Source: Arthrobacter sp. EPSL27
Lineage (GTDB): Bacteria; Actinomycetota; Actinomycetes; Actinomycetales; Micrococcaceae
DNA length: 64,000 nt
Direction: 5' to 3'
NCBI RefSeq assembly: GCF_001512305.1
Contig: NZ_LNUT01000003.1
Span: forward strand, 374,109 to 438,108
Positions within the stretch are counted from its first letter, which is position 1; each line of letters opens with the position of its first letter. A model generated the notes under the pieces. The model was not told the DNA's origin. It made no database searches and saw only the letters and a list, made by a program, of their open reading frames with translations. Of the stretch, positions 1 through 7,807 are shown piece by piece. The position numbers and the translations under genes are program-made.

Positions 1-116
1 CCTCGCGGATGAAGGCAGGCAGGATGAGCTCCGCACCACCCCGGCCATGCGCCGGCTGACGGCCGAACACCGTCTCTCCGCCGCGGAGCTCATCCTGCCT
101 GCCTTCATCCGCGAGG
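1..116. repeat. Fold-back inverted repeat at the window start
   Basis: Bases 1-34 are the exact reverse complement of bases 83-116, which lie inside hemB. The hemB reading frame makes sense from about base 33 onward (residues [14 protein letters not shown] are typical of the family), but bases 1-30 do not encode a HemB N-terminus. The simplest reading is a chimeric or fold-back contig end, not a biological repeat. Confidence 0.8.
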
Positions 117-982
117 GGCTCACCGAACCGAACCCCATTGCCTCGATGCCGGGCGTGCAGCAGCACACCACGGACACTCTGAAGCGCGCCGCCGCCGAGG
201 CCGTGGAGCTCGGCGTCGGCGGCATTATGCTCTTTGGCATCCCCGCCGTCCGCGACGCAGCCGGCACCGCCTCGCTGGACCCCGACGGTGTGCTGAACAA
301 GGCCATCCGGGACGTCCGCGCCGAGGTCGGGGACGACCTGGTGGTGATGAGCGACGTCTGCCTGGACGAATTCACGGACCACGGGCACTGCGGTGTGCTC
401 GACGCGCACGGTTACGTGGACAACGACGCCACCCTGGAGATCTACGGCCGCATGGCCGTGGCCCAGGCGGAAGCCGGCGCACACGTGCTCGGCCCGTCCG
501 GGATGATGGACGGCCAGATCGGCGTGATCCGGCAGGCGCTCGAGGACGCTGGGCACGCCAACACCGCCGTCGTCGCCTACGCCGCGAAATACGCCTCGGC
601 CTTCTACGGCCCGTTCCGCGAGGCCGTCGACTCCCAGCTCCAGGGCGACCGCCGCACCTACCAGATGGACGCCGCGAACCGCCGCGAGGCGCTCCTCGAA
701 GTGGAACTGGACCTCGAAGAAGGCGCCGACATGGTCATGGTCAAGCCGGCCATGAGCTACCTCGACATCCTCGCCGACGTCGCCGCCATGAGCCCCGTCC
801 CGGTGGCCGCCTACCAGATCTCCGGCGAGTACTCGATGATCGAGGCGGCCGCCGCCAATGGCTGGATCGACCGCCGGGCCGCCATCACGGAATCCGTGCT
901 GGGCATCAAGCGCGCCGGCGCCAACATGGTCCTGACCTACTGGGCCAGCGAACTCGCCGGCTGGCTGAAGGAGGCCCGATGA
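47..982 (+). CDS. hemB: Delta-aminolevulinic acid dehydratase (porphobilinogen synthase), 5' end missing
   Basis: Condenses two 5-aminolevulinate molecules to porphobilinogen in cytosolic heme synthesis. Counting from the ATG at 47, the two active-site lysines are visible: K181 (VAYAAKYAS) and the Schiff-base K233 (MVMVKPAMS). The metal site reads [13 protein letters not shown], with C105 and C115 but Asp107 where classical zinc enzymes have the middle Cys. The true start should lie 15-20 codons upstream, but that region is replaced by the fold-back sequence, so 47 is only the first in-frame ATG. The gene overlaps the next CDS by 4 bases (ATGA), so the two are translationally coupled. The family assignment is secure. 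Confidence 0.95.
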   Translation: MRRLTAEHRLSAAELILPAFIREGLTEPNPIASMPGVQQHTTDTLKRAAAEAVELGVGGIMLFGIPAVRDAAGTASLDPDGVLNKAIRDVRAEVGDDLVVMSDVCLDEFTDHGHCGVLDAHGYVDNDATLEIYGRMAVAQAEAGAHVLGPSGMMDGQIGVIRQALEDAGHANTAVVAYAAKYASAFYGPFREAVDSQLQGDRRTYQMDAANRREALLEVELDLEEGADMVMVKPAMSYLDILADVAAMSPVPVAAYQISGEYSMIEAAAANGWIDRRAAITESVLGIKRAGANMVLTYWASELAGWLKEAR

Positions 983-2085
983 ACGCCGCGGCCGCACCCG
1001 ACCCCGCTTCACGGGCGAACCCCACGGCCCCCGTCGGCCCGGGGCGCATCCTGCTGGGACTGAACACCTTCGGCGACGTCGGGGTCTTCCCGGACGGGCA
1101 CCCCGTCCCGCACGCCCAGGTGCTGCGCCAGCTGCTGGAGCAGGCCGAACTCGCAGACGAGGTCGGCCTCCACGCGTTCGGTGTGGGGGAGCACCACCGC
1201 CAGGACTACGCCGTCTCGGCACCCGAGGTGTTCCTCGCCGCGGCGGCCGCCCGGACCAAACGCATCCGGCTCGGCTCGGCCGTGACCGTCCTGAGCTCCG
1301 ACGACCCCATCCGGGTTTTCCAGCGCTTCTCCACCGTTGACGCCATCTCCAACGGCAGGGCCGAGGTCATGCTGGGCCGCGGCTCCTTCATTGAGTCGTT
1401 TCCGCTCTTCGGCCTGGACCTGGCCGACTATGAGGTCCTGTTCGAGGAGAAGCTGGAGCTCTTCGACAAGGCCCGCGCCCAGAAGCCCATCCGCTGGGAA
1501 GGCCGCACCCGCCCGGCGATCAACGGGCTGAGCGTCTACCCGCCGCTGGAGCACCACCTGCTGCCGGCCTGGATCGGTGTGGGCGGAACCCCTGAGTCCG
1601 TGCTGCGCTGCGCCGAATACGGGTACCCCATCATCTTCGCGATCATCGGCGGGGAACCCCGGTCGTTCGCGCCGCTGGCCAACCTCTACCGCGAGGCCAT
1701 GGGCCGGTACGGGCACCCGATGCAGCAGGTCGCCACCCACTCGCCGGGCCATATCGCCGAAACGGACGAAGAAGCCCGCGAGGAGTTCTTCCCGCACTGG
1801 CTGGGCCTGCGGAACCGGCTGGGCGCCGAACGCGGCTGGGGCCCGGGCAGCAGGGGCGAATTCGATGCGATGTGCACCCCGGAGGGGGCCCTGTACGTCG
1901 GGTCCCCGGAAACCGTGGCGCAGAAGATCCTCCTGCTCAAGCGGAACCTGGGCGTGGACCGCTTCGACCTCAAATACAGCAGCGGCTCGCTGCCGCACAA
2001 GGCCATGATGCGCTCCATCGAGCTGTTCGGCACGGTGGTGGCGCCCCGGGTGGCCAGCCTGCTGGCCGCGGACCCCAACGACTGA
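979..2085 (+). CDS. LLM-class flavin-dependent oxidoreductase (luciferase-like)
   Basis: A 368-residue TIM-barrel monooxygenase of the bacterial luciferase-like superfamily, using FMN or F420. Typical segments are [20 protein letters not shown] near residue 65, then [18 protein letters not shown] and [18 protein letters not shown]. The substrate cannot be read from the sequence. Its ATG overlaps the hemB stop by 4 bases and hemL follows 22 bases downstream, so it is co-transcribed with heme genes. Whether it acts in heme metabolism or only shares the operon is unknown. Confidence 0.88.
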   Translation: MNAAAAPDPASRANPTAPVGPGRILLGLNTFGDVGVFPDGHPVPHAQVLRQLLEQAELADEVGLHAFGVGEHHRQDYAVSAPEVFLAAAAARTKRIRLGSAVTVLSSDDPIRVFQRFSTVDAISNGRAEVMLGRGSFIESFPLFGLDLADYEVLFEEKLELFDKARAQKPIRWEGRTRPAINGLSVYPPLEHHLLPAWIGVGGTPESVLRCAEYGYPIIFAIIGGEPRSFAPLANLYREAMGRYGHPMQQVATHSPGHIAETDEEAREEFFPHWLGLRNRLGAERGWGPGSRGEFDAMCTPEGALYVGSPETVAQKILLLKRNLGVDRFDLKYSSGSLPHKAMMRSIELFGTVVAPRVASLLAADPND

Positions 2086-2107
2086 CGGAACTGAAAGAAT
2101 AGGAACC

Positions 2108-3439
2108 ATGACTTCCAGCCACCCTCGCAACGAGGAACTCTTCGACCGCGCCCGCCACCTGATGCCGGGCGGCGTCAACTCCCCGGTCCGGGCGTTCGGC
2201 TCCGTCGGCGGAACCCCGCGCTTTATGGTCTCCGCCAAGGGCCCGTACCTGACCGACGCCGACGGCGCCGAGTACGTGGACCTGGTGTGCTCCTGGGGCC
2301 CGGCTCTGCTGGGCCATGCCCACCCGGAGGTCCTCGCCGCGGTGCATGCCGCCGTCGACCGCGGGCTGTCCTTCGGCGCCTCCACGCCGGACGAGGCCAA
2401 CCTGGCCGCGATCGTGCAGGAGCGCGTTCCCGCTGCCGAGCGTGTCCGGATGGTGTCCACCGGCACCGAGGCGACCATGACGGCGGTCCGGCTGGCCCGC
2501 GGGTTCACCGGCCGGAACCTCATCATCAAGTTCGCCGGCTGCTACCACGGGCACCTCGACGGCCTCCTCGCCGCCGCCGGCTCCGGCCTGGCGACCCTGG
2601 CGCTGCCCGGCTCCGCCGGCGTCACCGCCGCCACCGCCGCCGAGACACTGGTGCTGCCCTACAACGACCTCGCCGCAGTCGAAGCGGCCTTCGAGGCGCA
2701 CGGGCCCAACATCGCCGCCGTCATCACGGAGGCCGCGCCGGCCAATATGGGCGTGGTCACCCCGGGTGAGGGCTTCAACGCCGGGCTGGCCCGGATCACG
2801 CGCGAGCACGGCGCCCTGCTGATCCTCGACGAGGTCCTCACCGGCTTCCGTACCGGCTACGCGGGCTACTGGGGACTGACCGGCGGGGCGGCCGGCGCCG
2901 CCGAGCCGTGGACCCCGGACCTGCTGACCTTCGGCAAGGTCATCGGCGGCGGCATGCCGACGGCGGCCCTCGGCGGCCGCGCCGACGTCATGGACTATCT
3001 CGCCCCGGTGGGCCCGGTCTACCAGGCGGGCACGCTGTCCGGGAACCCGGTGGCCATGGCCGCCGGTGTCGCGACCCTGACGCACGCCACCCCCGAGGTG
3101 TACTCGTTCGTCGACGCCCGCTCGCTGGAGCTGTCCTCCGCCCTGTCCTCCGCCCTGGACGCGGCTGGCGTGGACCACTCGATCCAGCATGCCGGGAACC
3201 TGTTCTCCGTGGCGTTCGGCACCTCCGCCCGGGGCGTGCACAACTACGACGACGCCCAGGGCCAGGAGGCGTTCCGCTACGCGCCGTTCTTCCACTCGAT
3301 GCTGGACTCCGGCGTCTACCTGCCGCCGTCGGTCTTCGAGGCCTGGTTCCTCTCCGCCGCGCACGACGACGCCGCGATGAACCGGATCTTCGACGCCCTG
3401 CCCGCCGCTGCCAAGGCCGCGGCCGCCGCGAAGTCCTGA
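2108..3439 (+). CDS. hemL: Glutamate-1-semialdehyde 2,1-aminomutase
   Basis: A 443-residue PLP-dependent class III aminotransferase that converts glutamate-1-semialdehyde to 5-aminolevulinate, the substrate of HemB encoded just upstream. Diagnostic motifs are [11 protein letters not shown] at the N-terminus, [20 protein letters not shown] and the PLP lysine in [13 protein letters not shown] (about K277). The start ATG follows an A/G-rich stretch (gaaagaataggaacc). It is the last gene of the heme operon and ends 36 bases before a long palindromic terminator. HemL plus HemB indicates the C5 (glutamate) route to heme. Confidence 0.96.
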   Translation: MTSSHPRNEELFDRARHLMPGGVNSPVRAFGSVGGTPRFMVSAKGPYLTDADGAEYVDLVCSWGPALLGHAHPEVLAAVHAAVDRGLSFGASTPDEANLAAIVQERVPAAERVRMVSTGTEATMTAVRLARGFTGRNLIIKFAGCYHGHLDGLLAAAGSGLATLALPGSAGVTAATAAETLVLPYNDLAAVEAAFEAHGPNIAAVITEAAPANMGVVTPGEGFNAGLARITREHGALLILDEVLTGFRTGYAGYWGLTGGAAGAAEPWTPDLLTFGKVIGGGMPTAALGGRADVMDYLAPVGPVYQAGTLSGNPVAMAAGVATLTHATPEVYSFVDARSLELSSALSSALDAAGVDHSIQHAGNLFSVAFGTSARGVHNYDDAQGQEAFRYAPFFHSMLDSGVYLPPSVFEAWFLSAAHDDAAMNRIFDALPAAAKAAAAAKS

Positions 3440-3475
3440 CGCAGTCGGACACAGGCGCCGGTCCCGGCGTCGCCG

Positions 3476-3521
3476 TTAAACACTTAGGGCACCCGCCGCG
3501 GCGGGTGCCCTAAGTGTTTAA
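3476..3521. terminator. Bidirectional terminator between hemL and metQ
   Basis: A perfect 46-base palindrome with 23-base arms (3476-3498 and 3499-3521). The GC-rich core is flanked by TTAAA/TTTAA, so either strand gives a stem ending in U residues. It separates the convergent hemL and metQ. Confidence 0.85.
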
Positions 3522-3540
3522 GCCGATGGTGCGGCGGGGA

Positions 3541-4383
3541 TTAGAACGCCACGGTCACGTCGCCGTTGGGCCATTCCTTCTCGATGAAGGCCTTGACCTC
3601 GGGGGAGTGCAGCAGCTCATCGAGCTTCTTGATGCGGACGTCGTCCTTGGAGTCCTCGCGCCAGGCCAGGAAGTTGGCGTAGGGGTTGTTCTCCACGGAC
3701 TCCACCGCGAGGGCGTCCTTGGTGCTCAGGCCGGCCTTGAGGATGAAGTTGCCGTTGATCAGGGCCAGGTCAACCGACGGGTCCTTGAGGTCGTTGATCA
3801 GCAGTTCCGGCTGGTTCTCGGAGAACTTCAGCTTCTTCGGGTTCTGCTCGTCGGTCAGGGTCAGCACGGAGGAATCGTCCTGGATGTCCTTGACCAGGCC
3901 GGCGACCTGGAGCACCTTGAGGGCCCGGACCTGGTTGGACGGGTCGTTCGTGATGGCAACCTTGGCGCCGTCCTGGATGTCCTGGATGTCCTGGACCTTC
4001 TCGGAGAACGCGGCGTACGGCTCGATGTGGACGCCCTCGCCGTGGCCGAACTTGTAGCCCTTGGTCTGCACCTGGTCCTCGAACCACGGCAGGTGCTGGT
4101 AGTAGTTGGCATCCAGGGAGCCGTCGCTGAGGGCCGTGTTGGGGGTCTGGTAATCCTCGATTTCCTTGATGTCCAGCTTCAGGCCGGCCTTCGGGGCCAG
4201 GTCCTGGTTGATGAACTCAAGGATCTTCGCCTGCGGCACCGGGCTTGCGCCGACGGTGAGCGTGGCGGGCTTTGCCGGGTCCAGAGTGGTGACCTGGGCG
4301 CTGGGGGTGGACGAACCACCGCAAGCCGTCAGCGCCAGGGCAGTGACAATGCCGGTGGCCAGGAGGGAGAGTGACTTACGCAT
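3541..4383 (-). CDS. metQ: Methionine ABC transporter substrate-binding lipoprotein (NlpA family)
   Basis: Captures methionine outside the membrane and delivers it to MetI/MetN. The protein begins MRKSLSLLATG and has a lipobox ending LTAC with the lipidated C21. The NlpA/Lipoprotein_9 fold is recognisable from VGASPVPQAKILEF, YQTPNTALSDGSLDANYYQH and VAITNDPSNQVRALKVL. A longer start at 4416 exists, but AAGGA sits at the right distance before 4383, and the signal peptide is only sensible from there. It is last in the minus-strand metN-metI-metQ order, separated from metI by about 160 bases that hold no obvious gene. Confidence 0.93.
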   Translation of the reverse strand: MRKSLSLLATGIVTALALTACGGSSTPSAQVTTLDPAKPATLTVGASPVPQAKILEFINQDLAPKAGLKLDIKEIEDYQTPNTALSDGSLDANYYQHLPWFEDQVQTKGYKFGHGEGVHIEPYAAFSEKVQDIQDIQDGAKVAITNDPSNQVRALKVLQVAGLVKDIQDDSSVLTLTDEQNPKKLKFSENQPELLINDLKDPSVDLALINGNFILKAGLSTKDALAVESVENNPYANFLAWREDSKDDVRIKKLDELLHSPEVKAFIEKEWPNGDVTVAF

Positions 4384-4545
4384 TGGATGCGTTCCTTTCG
4401 AAATAGCAGGATTCACGGCCAGGGGCGTGATCCGCGCAAATGCAGAGGGCGGCTACCCGCTGCAGGGTCGTTGGTATGTGGCGGTCCGCCTGGCCGGGGT
4501 GCGGGCCCGGGCGGCCGGTGTTGTGGGTGGCTGGCGCCGGGCCCG

Positions 4546-5217
4546 TCAGCGGTGGTCGAGGCTGCGGGAGATCCGCTCGCCCACCAGCTGGATGACCTGG
4601 ACCAGCACAATGATCAGCACGATGGTGACGAGCATGACCGTGACGTCGAAGCGCTGGAAACCGTAGTTGTAGGCCAGCTTCCCGAGGCCGCCGCCGCCCA
4701 CCAGGCCGGCCATGGCCGAGTAGCCCACGAGGGTGACCACCGTGGTGGTGGCGGCCGCGACGAGGGCGGGCAGGGATTCGCGCAGCATCACCTTGTTGAT
4801 GACCTGCATCTTGGTGGATCCCATGACCTGGGCGGCGTCGATCTTGCCGTGGTGCACGTCGCGCAGGCAGTTTTCCACGAGGCGGGCGAAGAACGGGATG
4901 GTGCCGATGGACAGCGAGACGGACGCCGCCACCGGACCCAGGCTGGTGCCGGTAAGGGCGCGGGCCACGGGGATGAGCGCCACCATCAGGATGGCGAACG
5001 GGATAGAGCGGGTGATGTTGACCACCACGTCGCTGAGCACGCGGTTGGTGACCGGCATCGGGCGCAGCCCGCCTGGTGCGGAGACGTGCAGGAACACGCC
5101 CAGCGGCAGCCCGATCAGCACCGTGAAGAAGGACGAGATCCCCACCATCTGGAGGGTTTCGAGGATGGCTTCGGGCAGCGCCTTGGCCAGGACGGGGTTG
5201 CTGAAAATGTCGTTCAT
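4546..5217 (-). CDS. metI: Methionine ABC transporter permease
   Basis: A 223-residue inner-membrane permease with about five hydrophobic helices and the binding-protein-dependent transport signature around GSTKMQVINKVMLRESLPAL, where the coupling helix contacts the ATPase. Its start overlaps the metN stop by 4 bases. Family length and gene order match MetI. Confidence 0.93.
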   Translation of the reverse strand: MNDIFSNPVLAKALPEAILETLQMVGISSFFTVLIGLPLGVFLHVSAPGGLRPMPVTNRVLSDVVVNITRSIPFAILMVALIPVARALTGTSLGPVAASVSLSIGTIPFFARLVENCLRDVHHGKIDAAQVMGSTKMQVINKVMLRESLPALVAAATTTVVTLVGYSAMAGLVGGGGLGKLAYNYGFQRFDVTVMLVTIVLIIVLVQVIQLVGERISRSLDHR

Positions 5218-6290
5218 GAGTTACCTCCCTGGTCGCCGCTGGCGGGGACGGGGGCTGTGGGCGCGGAATGCGCGAAGTCGGGGTCCGGGGCTGCGGCGGT
5301 GGACGTGCGTTTCGCGCCGATGCCGCGCTGGTGCAGGTAGTCCAGCACCGCGTCGGCGTCGGCGTCTTCGGCCAGCTGCACGCGCAGGTGGCCGAACTGC
5401 TCGCCGCCGAGGGTTTCGACGCTGCCGGCCAGGACGTTGAGGTCAATGTCGAAATGCCGGGCAACGCCGGTGAGGACGGGTTCCTTGGCGCTCTCGCCGG
5501 AGAAGAGGATCTCCAGCACCGGGCCGCGCTGCAGGGCACCTGCCAGCGGCTCCGACGCCGGCAGCGGCAGCAGCGCCCGGGCCAGCTTGCTGTCCAGGTC
5601 GCCGGCCACGTCCTGCAGGGCGCCGTGTTCGACGATGCGGCCCTTGGCCAGCAGCGAGACGGATCCGCAGACCCGCTTCACGACGTTCATCTCGTGCGTG
5701 ATGATCAGGACAGTGAGCTGCAGGCGCCTGGTGAGGTCCTGGATCAGGTCCAGGATCTCATCCGTGGTGGCCGGGTCCAGGGCCGAGGTGGGCTCGTCGC
5801 ACAGCAGCACGTCCGGGTCCGCCGCCAGGGCGCGGGCGATGCCGACGCGCTGGCGCTGGCCGCCGGACAGCTGCGACGGGTAGGCGTTCTCGAAACCTTC
5901 CAGGCCCACGAGCTTCAGGAGCTCGGCAACCTTGGCCCGGATCTGCTCCTTGGGAGTCTTAACGAGTTCCAGGGGGTGCGCCACGTTCCCGGCCGCGGTC
6001 CGGGAATCCATCAGGTTCGCGTGCTGGAAAACCATGCCGATGCGCCGCCGTGCGGCACGGATTTCGGAATCCTTCACGGAGCTCAGCTCGGTGCCGTCGA
6101 TGCTGACGGAGCCCGACGTCGGACGGTCCAGCAGCGTCAGGCAGCGGACGAGGGTCGACTTGCCCGCGCCCGAGTGGCCGATGATGCCGTGAATCGAACC
6201 TTTCGGCACGGAGAGGGTGACGCCGTCGAGGGCCACCACTTCCTTTTTGCCCTGCTGGTAGACCTTGCGCAGGTCAGTAACTGTGATCAT
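5214..6290 (-). CDS. metN: Methionine ABC transporter ATP-binding protein with NIL domain
   Basis: Powers methionine uptake. It starts MITVTDLRKVYQQGKKEV and has Walker A GHSGAGKST, the signature LSGGQRQRVGIARAL and Walker B VLLCDEPTSALD. A C-terminal domain from about residue 255 (GPVLEILFSGESAKEP onward) matches the NIL ligand-binding domain, which in MetN proteins binds methionine and inhibits transport. The start at 6290 is preferred over one 11 codons upstream because AAGGGA lies six bases before it. That ribosome-binding site lies in one arm of a hairpin (6296-6317). It is the first gene of the operon. Confidence 0.94.
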   Translation of the reverse strand: MITVTDLRKVYQQGKKEVVALDGVTLSVPKGSIHGIIGHSGAGKSTLVRCLTLLDRPTSGSVSIDGTELSSVKDSEIRAARRRIGMVFQHANLMDSRTAAGNVAHPLELVKTPKEQIRAKVAELLKLVGLEGFENAYPSQLSGGQRQRVGIARALAADPDVLLCDEPTSALDPATTDEILDLIQDLTRRLQLTVLIITHEMNVVKRVCGSVSLLAKGRIVEHGALQDVAGDLDSKLARALLPLPASEPLAGALQRGPVLEILFSGESAKEPVLTGVARHFDIDLNVLAGSVETLGGEQFGHLRVQLAEDADADAVLDYLHQRGIGAKRTSTAAAPDPDFAHSAPTAPVPASGDQGGNS

Positions 6291-6295
6291 TGATC

Positions 6296-6317
6296 CCTTG
6301 GCGGTTGGGTGCCAAGG
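6296..6317 (-). promoter_or_regulatory. Hairpin sequestering the metN ribosome-binding site
   Basis: On the minus-strand transcript, CCTTGGC (6317-6311) can pair perfectly with GCCAAGG (6302-6296) around an 8-base loop. The second arm overlaps the Shine-Dalgarno AAGGGA of metN. This could set basal translation or be an expression platform. No known methionine riboswitch was recognised upstream. Confidence 0.4.
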
Positions 6318-6615
6318 CGGCATAACACACGCCCGGCTCTGAACTAAATTATGTCAGGGGGGCAATTTGGCGGCCACTTGCGCATCATGTTCGTAACAAA
6401 GGGATTTCCGGCACGGGATATTCGGTACAAGCCGCGGCCCGGTGGGCAGGGGACGGGTCAGGCCCGCGCTGGCGGAATCCACGCCAGCCGGCGCTGCCCG
6501 CAGCGTGCCGGACGGCGGTGTGATTTCCCTCCCAAAGACGCCGCGGCAGCCGGGGGCTGGGGTATGCGGCGGCCGGGTGCTGCGCTATGCGGCGCGAGGG
6601 GGCAGTGCGTCCCGG
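6318..6615. other. Intergenic stretch between the exonuclease stop and metN
   Basis: About 300 bases without a supported gene. The metN-proximal part is AT-richer and contains CATAAT on the minus strand (about 6346-6351), a plausible -10, but no clear -35. The remainder is GC-rich with short inverted repeats that I could not assign to a known riboswitch class. Confidence 0.5.
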
Positions 6616-7326
6616 CTAGAAGTCCCCGCGGCTGGCGTCCACGGGCGGCAGCACGGGCCAGTCACCCTCGATCACGGCAGCAGGCTTGGTTTTACGCAGG
6701 TAGTTCTGGAAATCGGTAGCCTGCGCGGAGGCCCATTCGACCTGCAGCTGGTGCAGGTGGCTCGCCGGCATCCGCAGCTTGGGGAACTTTCCTGCCATGG
6801 CATCGAGCATCCGCAGGGTGGCCAGGGCATCCGCCGCCGAAGTGTGGGCGTTGTCCAGGTCCACGCCGTATTCCTCGCAGAGCGCCGTCAGGGTTCGCTT
6901 GCCCTTGCGGTAGCGGTCCACCTGCTTGTTCATGACGTACGGATCCAGCACCGGGAAGCGGGTCAGCTGCGGCACACCGTACCGGGCGGACTCCGCGGCG
7001 AGCACGGTGAAGTCGTAGCTGGCGTTGAAGGCAATAACCGGCACCCCGGTGTCAAAGAGCTCCTGGAGCACCGCGGCGACCTCCCGCGTGACGTCCGCGG
7101 CCGGGCGGCCCTCGCTGCGCGCCCGTTCGGTGGTGACGCCGTGGATATCGCTGGCCTCCGTCGGAATGTCCACCCCGGGATCGGCGAGCCATTCGTGTTC
7201 CTTGATGATCCCGCCGTCGGAATCCACCACGGTGATGGACGCCGTCACAATCCGCGCGGCGCGGGAGTTCCGCCCCGTTGTTTCCAGGTCGAACGCGGCG
7301 CGGGGGAGGGTGTTCCAGGTGCTCAT
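6616..7326 (-). CDS. DEDDh-family 3'-5' exonuclease (DnaQ/epsilon-like)
   Basis: A 236-residue exonuclease with the Exo I motif FDLETTGRN near residue 12, Exo II FNASYDFTVL near 100, and Exo III HTSAADALATL near 155, which supplies the His and Asp of the DEDDh class. This is the proofreading or RNase T-like fold. It is a stand-alone protein with no polymerase gene beside it, so repair, nucleotide scavenging or RNA trimming are all possible. The start has no ribosome-binding site, but TAGCGT lies six bases upstream, suggesting a leaderless transcript divergent from the alkyltransferase-like gene. Confidence 0.87.
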   Translation of the reverse strand: MSTWNTLPRAAFDLETTGRNSRAARIVTASITVVDSDGGIIKEHEWLADPGVDIPTEASDIHGVTTERARSEGRPAADVTREVAAVLQELFDTGVPVIAFNASYDFTVLAAESARYGVPQLTRFPVLDPYVMNKQVDRYRKGKRTLTALCEEYGVDLDNAHTSAADALATLRMLDAMAGKFPKLRMPASHLHQLQVEWASAQATDFQNYLRKTKPAAVIEGDWPVLPPVDASRGDF

Positions 7327-7332
7327 GCTTCA

Positions 7333-7338
7333 ACGCTA
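7333..7338 (-). promoter_or_regulatory. -10 element for a leaderless exonuclease mRNA
   Basis: TAGCGT on the minus strand, then six bases, then ATG. Transcription would start at or next to the A of the start codon. Confidence 0.55.
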
Positions 7339-7378
7339 CCTGCTGCCACCGACACTAAAGTTCCGCCACCCCGCCAGC

Positions 7379-7384
7379 TAGGCT
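7379..7384 (+). promoter_or_regulatory. -10 element for a leaderless atl mRNA
   Basis: TAGGCT, six bases, then ATG at 7391. No Shine-Dalgarno sequence is present. It faces the exonuclease promoter 40 bases away. Confidence 0.6.
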
Positions 7385-7390
7385 TGTCCC

Positions 7391-7807
7391 ATGCGGATGG
7401 AGTACGTGGAGGCGGTGCTGGAGGTCGTCGCGCTGGTTCCCGCGGGCGCCGCGGTGGCATACGGCGACGTCGCCGAGCTCCTGGGCTCCGGGGGCGCCCG
7501 GCAGGTGGGTGCCGTGATGAGCCACCACGGGAGCGCGGTGCCCTGGTGGCGGGTCCTGAAGGCCAGCGGGGACGCACCTCCCGGACACGAACACGAGGCT
7601 TTGACGCGGTACATCCTGGAGCGGACGCCCCTGCTGGGACGTTACGAGGACTACCTCCGCACCGGCGAAGGCCGCTGGCGCGTGGACCTGATGGCCGCCC
7701 GCTGGGCCCCGAGCGACGGCGAATTCGACCGGATCGACGCCGTGGCCGAGCGGCTGGAGCGGGCCTTGCATAAACTGTCGGTCCCCGATGATGAAATGAC
7801 TGAGTGA
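7391..7807 (+). CDS. Alkyltransferase-like protein (ATL, MGMT family)
   Basis: A 138-residue protein with the DNA-binding fold of O6-alkylguanine-DNA alkyltransferase. The active-site motif, PCHRV in true transferases, reads VPWWRV here. The acceptor Cys is replaced by Trp, as in ATL proteins that bind O6-alkylguanine and hand it to nucleotide excision repair. The upstream VAYGDVAELLG is the family's start of the winged helix. It is first in a likely adnA-adnB transcription unit and overlaps the adnA start (GTG at 7804) by 4 bases. A repair role is strongly implied; catalytic methyl transfer is unlikely. Confidence 0.88.
   Translation: MRMEYVEAVLEVVALVPAGAAVAYGDVAELLGSGGARQVGAVMSHHGSAVPWWRVLKASGDAPPGHEHEALTRYILERTPLLGRYEDYLRTGEGRWRVDLMAARWAPSDGEFDRIDAVAERLERALHKLSVPDDEMTE

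Noticed and set aside
1009..2529. Long open frame on the minus strand across the oxidoreductase and hemL
   Set aside because: It is antisense to two well-supported genes and shows the composition of a high-GC shadow frame, with no family motif.
3514..4374. Plus-strand open frame opposite metQ
   Set aside because: metQ has a lipobox and NlpA motifs; the opposite frame is a shadow.
6318..6615. SAM riboswitch upstream of metN
   Set aside because: I could not match the conserved core of any SAM riboswitch class; only the small hairpin at the ribosome-binding site is supported.
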